From assembly GCA_011523485.1 (NCBI GenBank), contig WTGR01000368.1, forward strand, positions 1-8,471: a stretch of 8,471 nt of DNA, written 5' to 3'. Under the pieces are notes generated by a model. It was not told the origin of the DNA. It did not search any database and saw only the letters and a list, made by a program, of their open reading frames with translations. Below are positions 1 to 7,690 of the stretch, piece after piece. The first letter of the stretch is position 1; each line of letters starts with the position of its first letter. The position numbers and the translations under genes are program-made. Source of the stretch: Acidobacteriota bacterium (lineage in GTDB: Bacteria > Acidobacteriota > Vicinamibacteria > Vicinamibacterales > UBA8438).

Positions 1-1221
1 ACCGCGGCCGCGCCCACCCGGCGCTTCGGCGTGGTCTACGTGCCCAACGGCATCGCGATGGAGTACTGGACGCCGGCCGAGGAGGGGCGGGGGTTCGAGC
101 TCACCCCGATTCTCCATCCGCTTGCGGCCTTCAAGGACCAGTTGACGGTGGTTTCCGGCCTCCGCGGGTACTGGACCCCGGCCCACGCCGGCGCGTCGAC
201 GACCTTCCTGACCGGGGCGGCGGGCGTCGCTGGCGAGACGGCGCCGGTGGCCGACATCTCCATGGACCAGCTCCTGGCCCGGGAGTACGGCCGGCACACC
301 GAGCTGGGGTCGCTCCAGCTCGCCATCGACAGCCGGGCCAACGCCGGCCAGTGCAGCGGCAACCACAGTTGCGTCTACACCAACACCATCTGCTGGCGCA
401 GCCGGACCACGCCGCTGCCGATGGAGAACAACCCGCGCGTGGTGTTCGAGCAGATGTTCGGCGACAGCGGGAGCACCGACCCGGCCGTCCGCCGCGCCCG
501 CATGGAGCGCGACCGCTCGATTCTCGACTCCGTGACCGGGAAGGTCGCCGACCTCAAGCGCGAGGTCGGGCCGGCCGACAGCCTCAAGGTCGACGAGTAC
601 CTCGAGGGCGTGCGCGACATCGAGCGGCGCATCCAGCGGGCCGAGCAGCGGCAGGACTTCGACCTGCCCGAGCTGGCCCAGCCGGAGGGCATTCCCGCCA
701 CGTTCGCCGCGCACGTCGAGCTGATGTTCGACCTGCAGGTGCTGGCCCACCAGACGGACCTGACCCGCGTGACCTCGTTCATGCTGGGGCGCGAGGTGAG
801 CTCGCGGACCTACACCGAGATCGGCATTGCCGACGCGCACCACCCGCTCTCGCACCACGAGTACAACCCGGAGAAGATCGCATCGATGTCGAAGATCAAC
901 GCGTATCACGCGTCGATGTTCGCCGACTACCTCGCGAAGCTCCGCGCGACGCCGGACGGCGACGGCTCGCTGCTCGACAACATGCTGCTCCTCTACGGCT
1001 GCGGCATGTCCGACAGCAACGCGCACAGCCCGCTCGATCTGCCGGTCCTGCTGCTCGGCGGGTGCGCGGGACAGCTCGAGGGCGGCCGCCACATCCGCTA
1101 CGAGGGCGACCCGCTGATGCCGAACCTGCTGGTGACGCTGATGGACAAGCTCGGCGTCCCCGTCGAGCGGCTGGGGAAGAGCGACGGAAGGCTCAGCGTG
1201 GAGCGTCTGACGGGGGTGTAG
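1..1221 (+). CDS. DUF1552 (HxxSHH) family protein, 5'-truncated by the window edge
   Basis: The reading frame is open from the first base (it starts ...TRRFGVVYVPNGIAMEYW), so the gene begins upstream and the GTG at 31 is internal. 406 residues are visible. Seen: an N-terminal VVYVPNG segment, a VVSGLRG turn, the diagnostic HPLSHH (HxxSHH) at bases 841-858, and a C-terminal region with YGCGMSDSNAHSP and a glycine-rich LLLGG. Known: these features match the DUF1552/HxxSHH family (Pfam PF07586), whose members usually start with a twin-arginine-type signal and often lie beside DUF1588/DUF1592-type cytochrome-like proteins. No biochemical function is established that I know of. Inference: the missing part is probably only the export signal and a few tens of residues, and the protein is probably periplasmic. 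It does not look linked to the restriction operon downstream. Family assignment is firm; function is unknown. Confidence 0.88.
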   Translation, partial: TAAAPTRRFGVVYVPNGIAMEYWTPAEEGRGFELTPILHPLAAFKDQLTVVSGLRGYWTPAHAGASTTFLTGAAGVAGETAPVADISMDQLLAREYGRHTELGSLQLAIDSRANAGQCSGNHSCVYTNTICWRSRTTPLPMENNPRVVFEQMFGDSGSTDPAVRRARMERDRSILDSVTGKVADLKREVGPADSLKVDEYLEGVRDIERRIQRAEQRQDFDLPELAQPEGIPATFAAHVELMFDLQVLAHQTDLTRVTSFMLGREVSSRTYTEIGIADAHHPLSHHEYNPEKIASMSKINAYHASMFADYLAKLRATPDGDGSLLDNMLLLYGCGMSDSNAHSPLDLPVLLLGGCAGQLEGGRHIRYEGDPLMPNLLVTLMDKLGVPVERLGKSDGRLSVERLTGV

Positions 1222-1222
1222 A

Positions 1223-1237
1223 CCGCGGCCGCCGCGG
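1223..1237. terminator. GC-only hairpin just after the DUF1552 stop
   Basis: Two copies of the self-complementary CCGCGG (1223-1228 and 1232-1237) are separated by a 3-base loop and begin 2 bases after the TAG stop. The stem is stable but no run of T follows. It may attenuate or end the upstream transcript. It may equally be a by-product of high GC content. Confidence 0.3.
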
Positions 1238-1250
1238 CACACCGACCACG

Positions 1251-1259
1251 TGCTACGCT
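1251..1259 (+). promoter_or_regulatory. Extended -10 promoter box for the coiled-coil gene
   Basis: The sequence TGCTACGCT fits an extended -10 element (TGn followed by TAnnnT). No good -35 hexamer is visible about 17 bases upstream, which an extended -10 can tolerate. The downstream ATG at 1268 lies only 8 bases after the box, so transcription would start at or next to the start codon and the mRNA would be leaderless or nearly so. Assigned from the motif alone. Confidence 0.4.
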
Positions 1260-1267
1260 GAAGGGGT

Positions 1268-1597
1268 ATGGAACAACTGCCGCTCTGGATCACCCCGGCA
1301 CTCGTGCTGGGGCTGTTTGCGTGGGTCCGTTTCATGTTCCGGGACCTGAAGGAGAACATGAACGCCCGGATGACCGAGCTCAAGACGGACACCAAGAACC
1401 GGATCGACGAGTTGAAGACCGACATGAACGGCCGGTTCGCAGAGACGAACAGGCGTTTCGAGAGCCTCGGCAGCGAAATGAACCAGCGGTTCGACCAGGT
1501 CAACCGCGAACTCGCCGACAACCGCGAGCGGATGGCGAGGCTCGAAGGCGCGCTCGAGGGTTTTCTGGCCGGCCGCCGCGACCGCGACGCAGCCTGA
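1268..1597 (+). CDS. Small membrane-anchored coiled-coil protein
   Basis: 109 residues. Residues 5-24 form one hydrophobic stretch (PLWITPALVLGLFAWVRFMF) that should act as a membrane anchor. From residue 26 to about 98 the protein is charged and helical with regular hydrophobic spacing, a coiled coil. Part of it repeats every 11 residues: ELKTD at 37-41 and 48-52, and M-N-A-R at 31-34 against M-N-G-R at 53-56, two units apart. The next M-N-Q-R at 71-74 is 18 residues on (11 plus 7). Proteins of this plan, with a short anchor followed by a coiled coil, are common as unnamed bacterial proteins. I cannot assign a function. AAGGGG (1261-1266) sits only one base before the ATG, too close for a normal ribosome site, while a -10 box lies just upstream, so a leaderless start is possible. 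The gene has its own promoter and a hairpin after its stop, so it is probably monocistronic. Confidence 0.7.
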   Translation: MEQLPLWITPALVLGLFAWVRFMFRDLKENMNARMTELKTDTKNRIDELKTDMNGRFAETNRRFESLGSEMNQRFDQVNRELADNRERMARLEGALEGFLAGRRDRDAA

Positions 1598-1599
1598 CC

Positions 1600-1616
1600 G
1601 GCGGGAACAGCCCGCC
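1600..1616. terminator. Hairpin after the coiled-coil gene
   Basis: A perfect 6-base stem, GGCGGG (1600-1605) with CCCGCC (1611-1616), closes a 5-base AACAG loop and starts 3 bases after the TGA stop. No T-run follows. Position favours a role at the end of this transcript. Strength as a terminator is uncertain. Confidence 0.35.
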
Positions 1617-1644
1617 ACGACCGACCGGCAGCCTGACTCCCAGG

Positions 1645-1677
1645 AGGCGCCGGCCAGCGCCTGCCGAACGATATACT
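1645..1677 (+). promoter_or_regulatory. Putative promoter of the hsd operon (TATACT -10) with an upstream inverted repeat
   Basis: TATACT at 1672-1677 is a near-consensus -10 box in otherwise GC-rich DNA, placed 31 bases before the GTG at 1708 and 76 bases before the ATG at 1753. No recognisable -35 hexamer lies at the expected distance. Instead the -35 region overlaps a 6-base inverted repeat, AGGCGC (1645-1650) and GCGCCT (1657-1662), which could be an operator. The -10 call is moderate; the operator is speculative. Confidence 0.4.
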
Positions 1678-1752
1678 GTTGCCGGCTGAGGAAACGCAGC
1701 AGTCTGCGTGCATCCGATCATCTCACGGGTGAGCGCACCGGCCTGCGGGCGC

Positions 1753-3897
1753 ATGAACCGGACGACAGAAGCCTTCTCCCGCGTCAAGATCGACGCCCTG
1801 CTCAAGGACGCCGGCTGGAACCTCATCGACGGAGTGAGCGTCCTCTTCGAGCACGCGCTGCCGGACGGCTCGCGGGCCGACTACGCGCTCTGCGACCGGT
1901 CCGGACGGCCCCTGGCGGCGGTCGAGGCCAAGCGCGCCAGCGTCGACCCGATCGCCGCGCAGGATCAGGGACGCCACTACGCCGAACAACTCCGCGTGCC
2001 GTTCGTGTTCCTGTCGAACGGTGAGGAGGTCCGATTCCTCGACCGCGATACGGACGCCCACGCACGAACGATCGCCACCTTCTATTCTCAGGACGACCTG
2101 GAGCGGCGTATCGCCGCCCGCAGGAACAGGCTGGAACTGTCCGGTGTCGAGATCGACCGGCGGATCGTCGATCGCGACTACCAGATCGCGTGCATCGAGG
2201 CGCTGTCGACCGAGGTGTCGCACGGCCGGCGCAAGCTGCTGGTGGAGATGGCGACCGGAACCGGCAAGACCCGCACGGCGGCGGCGTTCGTCAAGCGGCT
2301 GTTCGAGGCGGGCATCGTGACCCGCGTCCTGTTCCTCGTAGACCGCATCGCGCTCGCGGGACAGGCCGAGGACGCCTTCAACGACCATCTGCGCGACTAT
2401 CCCTGCCACGTGCTCCGGCCCGGCCGGGGCTTCGACCGGACGAAGCGGATCACGATCGCCACCTTGCAGACGATGATCACCGAGTACCCCGGCCTGTCAT
2501 CGGGCTACTTCGATCTGGTGATCACGGACGAGTGCCATCGCTCGATCTACGGGAAGTGGAGCGGCGTGCTGCGACACTTCGACGGCATCCAGCTCGGGCT
2601 GACCGCGACGCCCTGCACCGCCGACGCCGACACGTTGCCGGACCCGGAAGACGGCCAGTTCGTGCGCGACACGCTGCGGTTCTTCGAGCTTGCCGAACCA
2701 ACCTTCCGCTACACCCTTCGTGCGGCCATCGACGCAGGGCACCTGGTCCCGTACCGCATCTACAAGGCGATGACGGTCAAGACGGCCGCCGAGGGCGGGT
2801 TCGAGGTGGCTCGGGAGGAACTCGACTGGACGGCGATGGACCCGGCGGCACGGGCCGAACTGGAGGAGCTGTTCGAGCAGTCCGACCCCATCACCGTGGA
2901 TCCGCGGGCGCTGGAGCGGAAGTTCACGATCCCGGAACGCAACCGCGCCATCGTGCGGGAGTTCCGCGACGCCCACGAGAAGGGATTCATGGGCAAGGAC
3001 GGCGTCCGGCGCTGGCCGACCGCGGGCAAGACCATCGTGTTCGCGGTGACGAAGCGCCACGCCGAGACGTTGGCGGCGATGCTCGACGAGCACTTCGCGG
3101 ACCTGAAGCCGCATCCGGCGACGCGCTACGCGGATTTCGTGGTCAGCGACGTCGGCGGCGGCCCCGCCCCCGATGCGAGCGCCATCATCAAGCGCTTCAA
3201 GGAAGAGGAGTTCCCGAAGATCCTGGTCAGCGTCAACATGCTCGACACCGGCTTCGACTGCCCGGAGGTGGTCGGTCTGGTCATGGCGCGGTTCACGAGA
3301 AGCGCCATCCTCTATCGGCAGATGCGCGGACGCGGCACCCGGAAGGCGCCGCACATCGGCAAGACCGGGTTCACGATCTTCGATTTCGTCGGCGTGACCG
3401 ATTTCCACAAGGACGACGACGGGGACATCGAGGGCGGTCGGGTTCGCGAGACCGGACCCTCCTACGGCCCCGTCGAGCCCCGCATGCTCCTGACGATCGA
3501 CGTGGACGACCAGATCGACCCGGCCAGCCGCGACTGGCTGACGCTGGACGAGAGCGGCCGTATCGTGCGCACGGCCGAGCACGAGACCCGCGCGGCCGAG
3601 GTCGGCCTGCGCTTCGAGTCGTGGCGCGGCGTCCAGAAGCTCGACGGTGCGGAGCAGGCCCGCTGGGTGAACCTGATGGGCAGCCGCATCAGGACCGAAG
3701 CGATGCACATGGACACCTTCGGCGACTACGACTTCGACGAGCACCCGTTCACAGGGCTCGGCGGCTACGAGCAGGCGCGGCGGGTGTTCGGCGGGCAGTC
3801 CGCCCTCGACCGCCTGTTTGCCGGCTTCAACGCGGCCGTGTTCGGGCCGGGTGGCGCCACCGATGCGCCGGGCGGCGACGACCGCGCCGTACCGTGA
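1753..3897 (+). CDS. hsdR: Type I restriction enzyme, R subunit (nuclease and translocase)
   Basis: 714 residues from ATG 1753; the motor and nuclease subunit of a type I restriction complex. N-terminal PD-(D/E)XK nuclease: D43 in RADYAL, E58-x-K60 in VEAK, then QGRHY (Q72...Y76), the QxxxY motif of type I enzymes. Superfamily 2 motor: Walker A ATGTGKT (167-173), DECH (259-262), TATP (284-287), SVNMLDTGFDCPE (493-505) and QMRGRGTR (523-530). The C-terminal end, with PFTGLGGYEQARRVFG, resembles the EcoEI-type R-subunit tail, so the protein looks complete. A GTG at 1708 would add 15 residues and has GAGGAA at 1688-1693. I prefer 1753 because the added residues do not look like family sequence and TTEAFSRVKIDALL is the usual beginning; neither start has an ideal ribosome site. 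First gene of the operon, 10 bases before hsdM. Confidence 0.95.
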   Translation: MNRTTEAFSRVKIDALLKDAGWNLIDGVSVLFEHALPDGSRADYALCDRSGRPLAAVEAKRASVDPIAAQDQGRHYAEQLRVPFVFLSNGEEVRFLDRDTDAHARTIATFYSQDDLERRIAARRNRLELSGVEIDRRIVDRDYQIACIEALSTEVSHGRRKLLVEMATGTGKTRTAAAFVKRLFEAGIVTRVLFLVDRIALAGQAEDAFNDHLRDYPCHVLRPGRGFDRTKRITIATLQTMITEYPGLSSGYFDLVITDECHRSIYGKWSGVLRHFDGIQLGLTATPCTADADTLPDPEDGQFVRDTLRFFELAEPTFRYTLRAAIDAGHLVPYRIYKAMTVKTAAEGGFEVAREELDWTAMDPAARAELEELFEQSDPITVDPRALERKFTIPERNRAIVREFRDAHEKGFMGKDGVRRWPTAGKTIVFAVTKRHAETLAAMLDEHFADLKPHPATRYADFVVSDVGGGPAPDASAIIKRFKEEEFPKILVSVNMLDTGFDCPEVVGLVMARFTRSAILYRQMRGRGTRKAPHIGKTGFTIFDFVGVTDFHKDDDGDIEGGRVRETGPSYGPVEPRMLLTIDVDDQIDPASRDWLTLDESGRIVRTAEHETRAAEVGLRFESWRGVQKLDGAEQARWVNLMGSRIRTEAMHMDTFGDYDFDEHPFTGLGGYEQARRVFGGQSALDRLFAGFNAAVFGPGGATDAPGGDDRAVP

Positions 3898-3907
3898 TGC
3901 TTCCGCC

Positions 3908-5539
3908 ATGCCGTTGACACCCGAGTTGCGCCGCGGCATCGACCGGATCCGCGACTATCTGTTCGCCGGGGGCTACCCGGACCCGGCCCAGAACGCCGAG
4001 CAACTGAGCTTTCTGATCTACTTCTACATGTTCGAGGCGGCGGATGCGGCGCGGGTCCGCGCCGCACGCCGTCCCGGCGCGAAACCTTACGCCGGCGCGT
4101 TCGTCGGCGAATGGGCGCTGCGGAATCCGCGCAATGCTCGCGAACCCGGTTCGGAGACGGTCCCGCGCGAGACGCTGCGCTGGTCCGACTGGGCGAACGC
4201 ACTGAACGGTCAGCGGCTCGTGTCGTGGGTGCGGGAGGAGGTCTTCCCGTTCCACGCCGGCATCGCCGCCGAGGGCGTGACCGACTTCATGGCGGATGCA
4301 CGTCTGGTGATCGACGAGCCGACGGTGCTCTCGCAGGTCGTCAGCCACGTGAACGATCTGCATCTCGAACAGGTGGATGCCGACACCAAGGGCGACCTGT
4401 TCGAGCACGTGTTGCGGCAGATCCGGCAGGCCGGCGAGTTGGGGCAGTTCCGCACACCGCGCCACGTCATTCGGACGATGGTCCAGCTCGTCGATCCCCG
4501 GCTCGGCGAGACGGTCCACGACCCGGCTGCCGGCACGGCGGGGTTCCTGGTCGGCGCGTACGACCACATCCGGCTCACGAACTCGTCAGCCGCAGGCATC
4601 GAGAAGATCGAGGCGGAAGGCAAGACGGTTCGGCGCGGCCTCGGCGACGCGTTGAGCCGCGCCGCCGTGCGCCAACTGCACGAGGCGACGCTGTTCGGCA
4701 ACGACGTCGACCCGCGGATGGTCCGCCTCGCCACGATGAACCTGTCCCTGCGAGGGCTGGACCGGGTACGCATCCTGCGACGGGACGCCCTGACCCGTTC
4801 GCTGGACCGGCCGATGAAAGCGGAACTCGGGCTGCCCGTGCAGGGGTTCGACGTCGTGCTCGCCAACCCGCCCTTCTCCGGGCGGCTGGACCCGGACCGG
4901 ATCGTCGAGGACGTGAAGATCGGCAGGACGCGGCAAACGGAACTGCTGTTCCTGCAGTACATGCTGAATCACCTGAAGGACGGCGGCCGGTGCGGCGTTG
5001 TCGTGCCCGAGGGCGTGCTGTTCGGCTCGACCGGCGCGCACCGGGAGTTGCGCCGCAAGCTCGTCAAGAACAACCGCGTAGAGGCGGTGCTGTCGCTGCC
5101 GGGCGGCGTGTTCAACCCGTATTCCGGCGTCAAGACCTCCGTGCTGGTCTTCCACAAGGGCGGGGCGACCGAGCGGGTGATGTTTCTGCATGCCGACTAC
5201 GACGGCTTCAAACTCGACGCGAACCATGACACTCCGATCGACGAGGACGACCTGCCCGGTCTCGTCTCGGCGTTCCGCGACCGCGCGATGCGGTGGACGG
5301 TCTGGAGCAGCCGCGACCGGAAGGCGGACTGGACCGAGAAGTGGTGGTTCGCCGAAGCTGACGAGATCCGCGCGGTCGACTTCAACCTGAGCGCCGGGCG
5401 GTACCGACCACAGAATCAGACAACGGTGGACCATCGCGACCCGCTGGAGATCCTCGACGAACTCAAGGCCATCGAGAACGAGACCCTCGGCGAGATTGAC
5501 GACTTGGCCGCGGCGGTGCGGGAGGCGACCAAGGCATGA
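3908..5539 (+). CDS. hsdM: Type I DNA methyltransferase, M subunit
   Basis: 543 residues. It transfers a methyl group from S-adenosylmethionine to adenine N6 within the site chosen by HsdS, and is needed for both modification and restriction complexes. Seen: an N-terminal helical HsdM_N-like region (about 5-150, starting LTPELRRGIDRIRDYLF), the cofactor-binding motif I DPAAGTAGF (205-213), the catalytic NPPF (320-323), and the family segment LPGGVFNPYSGVKTSVLVF (397-415). The C-terminal helical tail is also present, so length and motifs are normal for the family. ATG 3908 is chosen because PLTPELRR is the natural start; the frame is open further upstream, but only through sequence overlapping hsdR. 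There is no clear Shine-Dalgarno sequence. The start lies 10 bases after the hsdR stop, which suggests reinitiation by ribosomes finishing hsdR. Its TGA overlaps the hsdS ATG. Confidence 0.96.
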   Translation: MPLTPELRRGIDRIRDYLFAGGYPDPAQNAEQLSFLIYFYMFEAADAARVRAARRPGAKPYAGAFVGEWALRNPRNAREPGSETVPRETLRWSDWANALNGQRLVSWVREEVFPFHAGIAAEGVTDFMADARLVIDEPTVLSQVVSHVNDLHLEQVDADTKGDLFEHVLRQIRQAGELGQFRTPRHVIRTMVQLVDPRLGETVHDPAAGTAGFLVGAYDHIRLTNSSAAGIEKIEAEGKTVRRGLGDALSRAAVRQLHEATLFGNDVDPRMVRLATMNLSLRGLDRVRILRRDALTRSLDRPMKAELGLPVQGFDVVLANPPFSGRLDPDRIVEDVKIGRTRQTELLFLQYMLNHLKDGGRCGVVVPEGVLFGSTGAHRELRRKLVKNNRVEAVLSLPGGVFNPYSGVKTSVLVFHKGGATERVMFLHADYDGFKLDANHDTPIDEDDLPGLVSAFRDRAMRWTVWSSRDRKADWTEKWWFAEADEIRAVDFNLSAGRYRPQNQTTVDHRDPLEILDELKAIENETLGEIDDLAAAVREATKA

Positions 5540-6768
5540 CCTCCTGTGACCAAGTCCCGCTCGGGGAAGTCTGCACCGTCAATCCACGAGCGGCAACGCA
5601 CGCGGCTGCTGATGACACCCCTGTGACCTTCGTTCCGATGGCCGCCGTAGACTCCCGGACCGGCACGATCAGCGTCCGCGAGGAACGGCGTCTTGCGGAG
5701 GTCTCGAAAGGCTTCACGGCTTTCGAGGAAGGCGATGTCCTGTTCGCGAAGATCACCCCGTGCATGCAGAACGGCAAGGCCGTGATAGCCCGGCGTTTGA
5801 AGAACGGCATCGGCCGCGGCTCGACCGAGTTCTACGTCCTGCGACCCGGCCCCCGGATCCTGGGCGAATACGTCTGGCACTTCGTCCGCCAACCCCGATT
5901 CCGAGAAGCCGCCAAGCGGAGCTTCACTGGGACAGCCGGCCAGCAACGAGTACCCAGGTCCTTCATGGAGAACGCGTCAATTGCGCTTCCGCCGCTGGAC
6001 GAGCAGCGGCGGATCGTGGACATCCTGAACCGGGCCGCGCGGATTGAGACGCTGCGCAGGCGAGCCGCCGAGCGGTTGCGGGAGTTCGTGCCGGCGCTGT
6101 TCGTCAAGATGTTCGGGGATCCAGTTGAGAATCCGATGGGGTGGGAAGTCCGCCCGCTGTCGGATCTCGCACAAGAGTTTCGCTATGGAACCTCCCGGAA
6201 GTGTTACGACGCAGCCGACAGTGATGACGCCCTTCCTGTTTTGCGCATTCCAAATGTCCTCCGCGGTGCCGTGGATTGGACCAATTTGAAATTCACCTCG
6301 CTCCGTGGCGACGAACGCAAGAACCTGAAACTGGCGCGGGGCGACATTCTGTTCGTGCGCACCAACGGCAACCCGGAGTACATCGGTCGGTGCGCCGTAT
6401 TCTCCGAGTGCCGGGAAGCAGCGTACGCGTCCTACCTGATTCGGGCGCGGTTGAAAGATGTCGAGGCGGTTGACCCGGAATACGTATCCGCTGGACTCGC
6501 ACTACCGACAATGCGGCAGATCCTTATGCGGCTGACACGAACCACCGCCGGCAACTACAACATCAGCATCGACCTTCTCGGACGTATCCAGATTCCTGTG
6601 CCGGAGTGGGGGCTCCAGCAGAAGTTCTGCGCGATTGTCGCGCTGGCTCGGGAGACGCTGAACACGATCGAAAACACCCTAACCTCTCTCGATCTGTCGG
6701 ATTCCCTAACTTCGCACCTGTTGGGTGACGGCCGGCGGCCAAGCCGAGGAGAAGGACGGCGACCATGA
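5536..6768 (+). CDS. hsdS: Type I specificity subunit
   Basis: 410 residues; sets the DNA target of the complex. Seen: a first target-recognition domain (about 7-150), the conserved boundary LPPLDEQRRIVDIL (151-164) leading into a helical spacer (to about 200, with VKMFGDPVENPMGW), a second recognition domain (about 203-352), the matching boundary IPVPEWGLQQKFCAIV (353-368) and a second helical spacer to about 395. This is the standard two-domain pattern for a split recognition site; the site itself cannot be read from sequence. The start is fixed by the ATGA overlap with hsdM and a strong GGAGG at 5521-5525, 10 bases upstream. Two 60-base lines sampled in the second domain give about 52-58% GC, lower than hsdM, consistent with domain exchange between systems. 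The stop overlaps the next gene by ATGA. Confidence 0.95.
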   Translation: MTSCDQVPLGEVCTVNPRAATHAAADDTPVTFVPMAAVDSRTGTISVREERRLAEVSKGFTAFEEGDVLFAKITPCMQNGKAVIARRLKNGIGRGSTEFYVLRPGPRILGEYVWHFVRQPRFREAAKRSFTGTAGQQRVPRSFMENASIALPPLDEQRRIVDILNRAARIETLRRRAAERLREFVPALFVKMFGDPVENPMGWEVRPLSDLAQEFRYGTSRKCYDAADSDDALPVLRIPNVLRGAVDWTNLKFTSLRGDERKNLKLARGDILFVRTNGNPEYIGRCAVFSECREAAYASYLIRARLKDVEAVDPEYVSAGLALPTMRQILMRLTRTTAGNYNISIDLLGRIQIPVPEWGLQQKFCAIVALARETLNTIENTLTSLDLSDSLTSHLLGDGRRPSRGEGRRP

Positions 6769-7670
6769 ATGAGCGCGACCAGCCCATCGGGGTCGCCGTC
6801 TTCGAGCAACCCGACGAAGTAGTACTGGCCGAAGACTATGGCACGAAGGGCTATTCCGGAATCGAGATCGATGCAGTAGACGCGGCCGAGGTTCGTCGCC
6901 TACTCAAGGTGAACGAGAAGCGGTTGCTGTCGACTTGGGGGACGTACGCGAACCAGCGTGGTGGTGCGTACGCTCTCGTGGACCTTTGGAGATTGGCTGC
7001 CGCGGTACGGAAGTGTCGACCGCACCTCAATATCGACAGTTTGAGGCGTGTGTCGGACGCATTCGAGCTGATGCACAGCCGCTATCAGGCGGAACTCATG
7101 GTCGAGGCCGTGGCGCACCATCCTGGGACAGTCGCCATGTGCGAAAAGGGAGCGAAGAACGATCGTGTGGGGGACTTCGTAGTACGTGACAGAGAGTTCG
7201 AGGTCAAGACAATACAGACGCTGCATACTGTCGAGCTGCGTCGCACAGGTTGGACAACCGCTGAAGCAACGGCGAACAAACTGGTAAGGGATCTTCGGCG
7301 CAAGGCGAAACAAGGGTTCCAGCAGATCGCCTCCGACGGGACGGTTGTGTGTGTTGTTTGGTGTGACTTCGTTGGCATTGTTCTCGCTCGGGAATGGGCC
7401 GAATTCAGAGTGTCGGGTCGGGATGTGTTCTGGGGTCATCGTTACGTGGTGGGTGCCAGAAACGAGGCTGGAAGCGATCTTTGGTTTGGTTTCCCGACGA
7501 GCAAGGAATGGGAGAGCATACTGGGCGACTTGCAGGTAAATCTCAACACCCGACGATACCAGTCTCTACCCTTGGGAGATCCCGGAGTCAAGTTCGCGAC
7601 GAACGCCACGGAATGGACGTCGATAGGGAGACCCATGAGAATCGATGGGTCACGGCAACATGAGGACTGA
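6765..7670 (+). CDS. Uncharacterised protein coupled to hsdS; candidate PD-(D/E)XK nuclease
   Basis: 301 residues; I do not recognise a named family. Its ATG overlaps the hsdS stop (ATGA) and AAGGA (6752-6756) lies 8 bases upstream, so it belongs to the restriction operon. Seen: an N-terminal part (1-100) of mixed character with no clear motif; a helix YQAELMVEAVAHH (107-119) with E110/E114; GDFVV (D137) followed by FEVKTI with E146-x-K148; a basic helix containing KAKQGFQQI (180-188, Q186/Q187); then a hydrophobic strand TVVCVVW (193-199). Order and spacing (E, D, ExK, then a Q-bearing helix and strand) fit a PD-(D/E)XK nuclease fold. No Walker A, membrane segment or signal is visible. GC is about 53-55% on two sampled lines, below the genes to the left. 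The nuclease call is inference; it could also be a non-catalytic partner or a regulator of HsdS. Confidence 0.85.
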   Translation: MNERDQPIGVAVFEQPDEVVLAEDYGTKGYSGIEIDAVDAAEVRRLLKVNEKRLLSTWGTYANQRGGAYALVDLWRLAAAVRKCRPHLNIDSLRRVSDAFELMHSRYQAELMVEAVAHHPGTVAMCEKGAKNDRVGDFVVRDREFEVKTIQTLHTVELRRTGWTTAEATANKLVRDLRRKAKQGFQQIASDGTVVCVVWCDFVGIVLAREWAEFRVSGRDVFWGHRYVVGARNEAGSDLWFGFPTSKEWESILGDLQVNLNTRRYQSLPLGDPGVKFATNATEWTSIGRPMRIDGSRQHED

Positions 7671-7690
7671 AGAACGGGGCAGGTCGGGGC

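Noticed and set aside
351..1349. Open frame of 332 codons overlapping the DUF1552 gene
   Set aside because: Its product is almost entirely Arg, Ala, Gly and Pro, typical of an out-of-frame read of GC-rich coding DNA; the overlapping frame has a clear family match.
1589..1637. Direct repeat GCAGCCTGAC at 1589-1598 and 1628-1637
   Set aside because: Only two copies, one overlapping a stop codon; nothing else suggests an array or mobile-element target duplication.
2190..3917. Plus-strand 575-codon frame within hsdR
   Set aside because: Arg-, Gly- and Pro-rich shadow of hsdR, with no domain signature.
2497..3939. Minus-strand open frame of 480 codons opposite hsdR
   Set aside because: It lies opposite a fully motif-bearing hsdR and shows no recognisable motifs; long antisense frames are expected at this GC content.
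4586..5434. Minus-strand 282-codon frame opposite hsdM
   Set aside because: Antisense to the conserved methyltransferase core, with no motifs or ribosome site seen.
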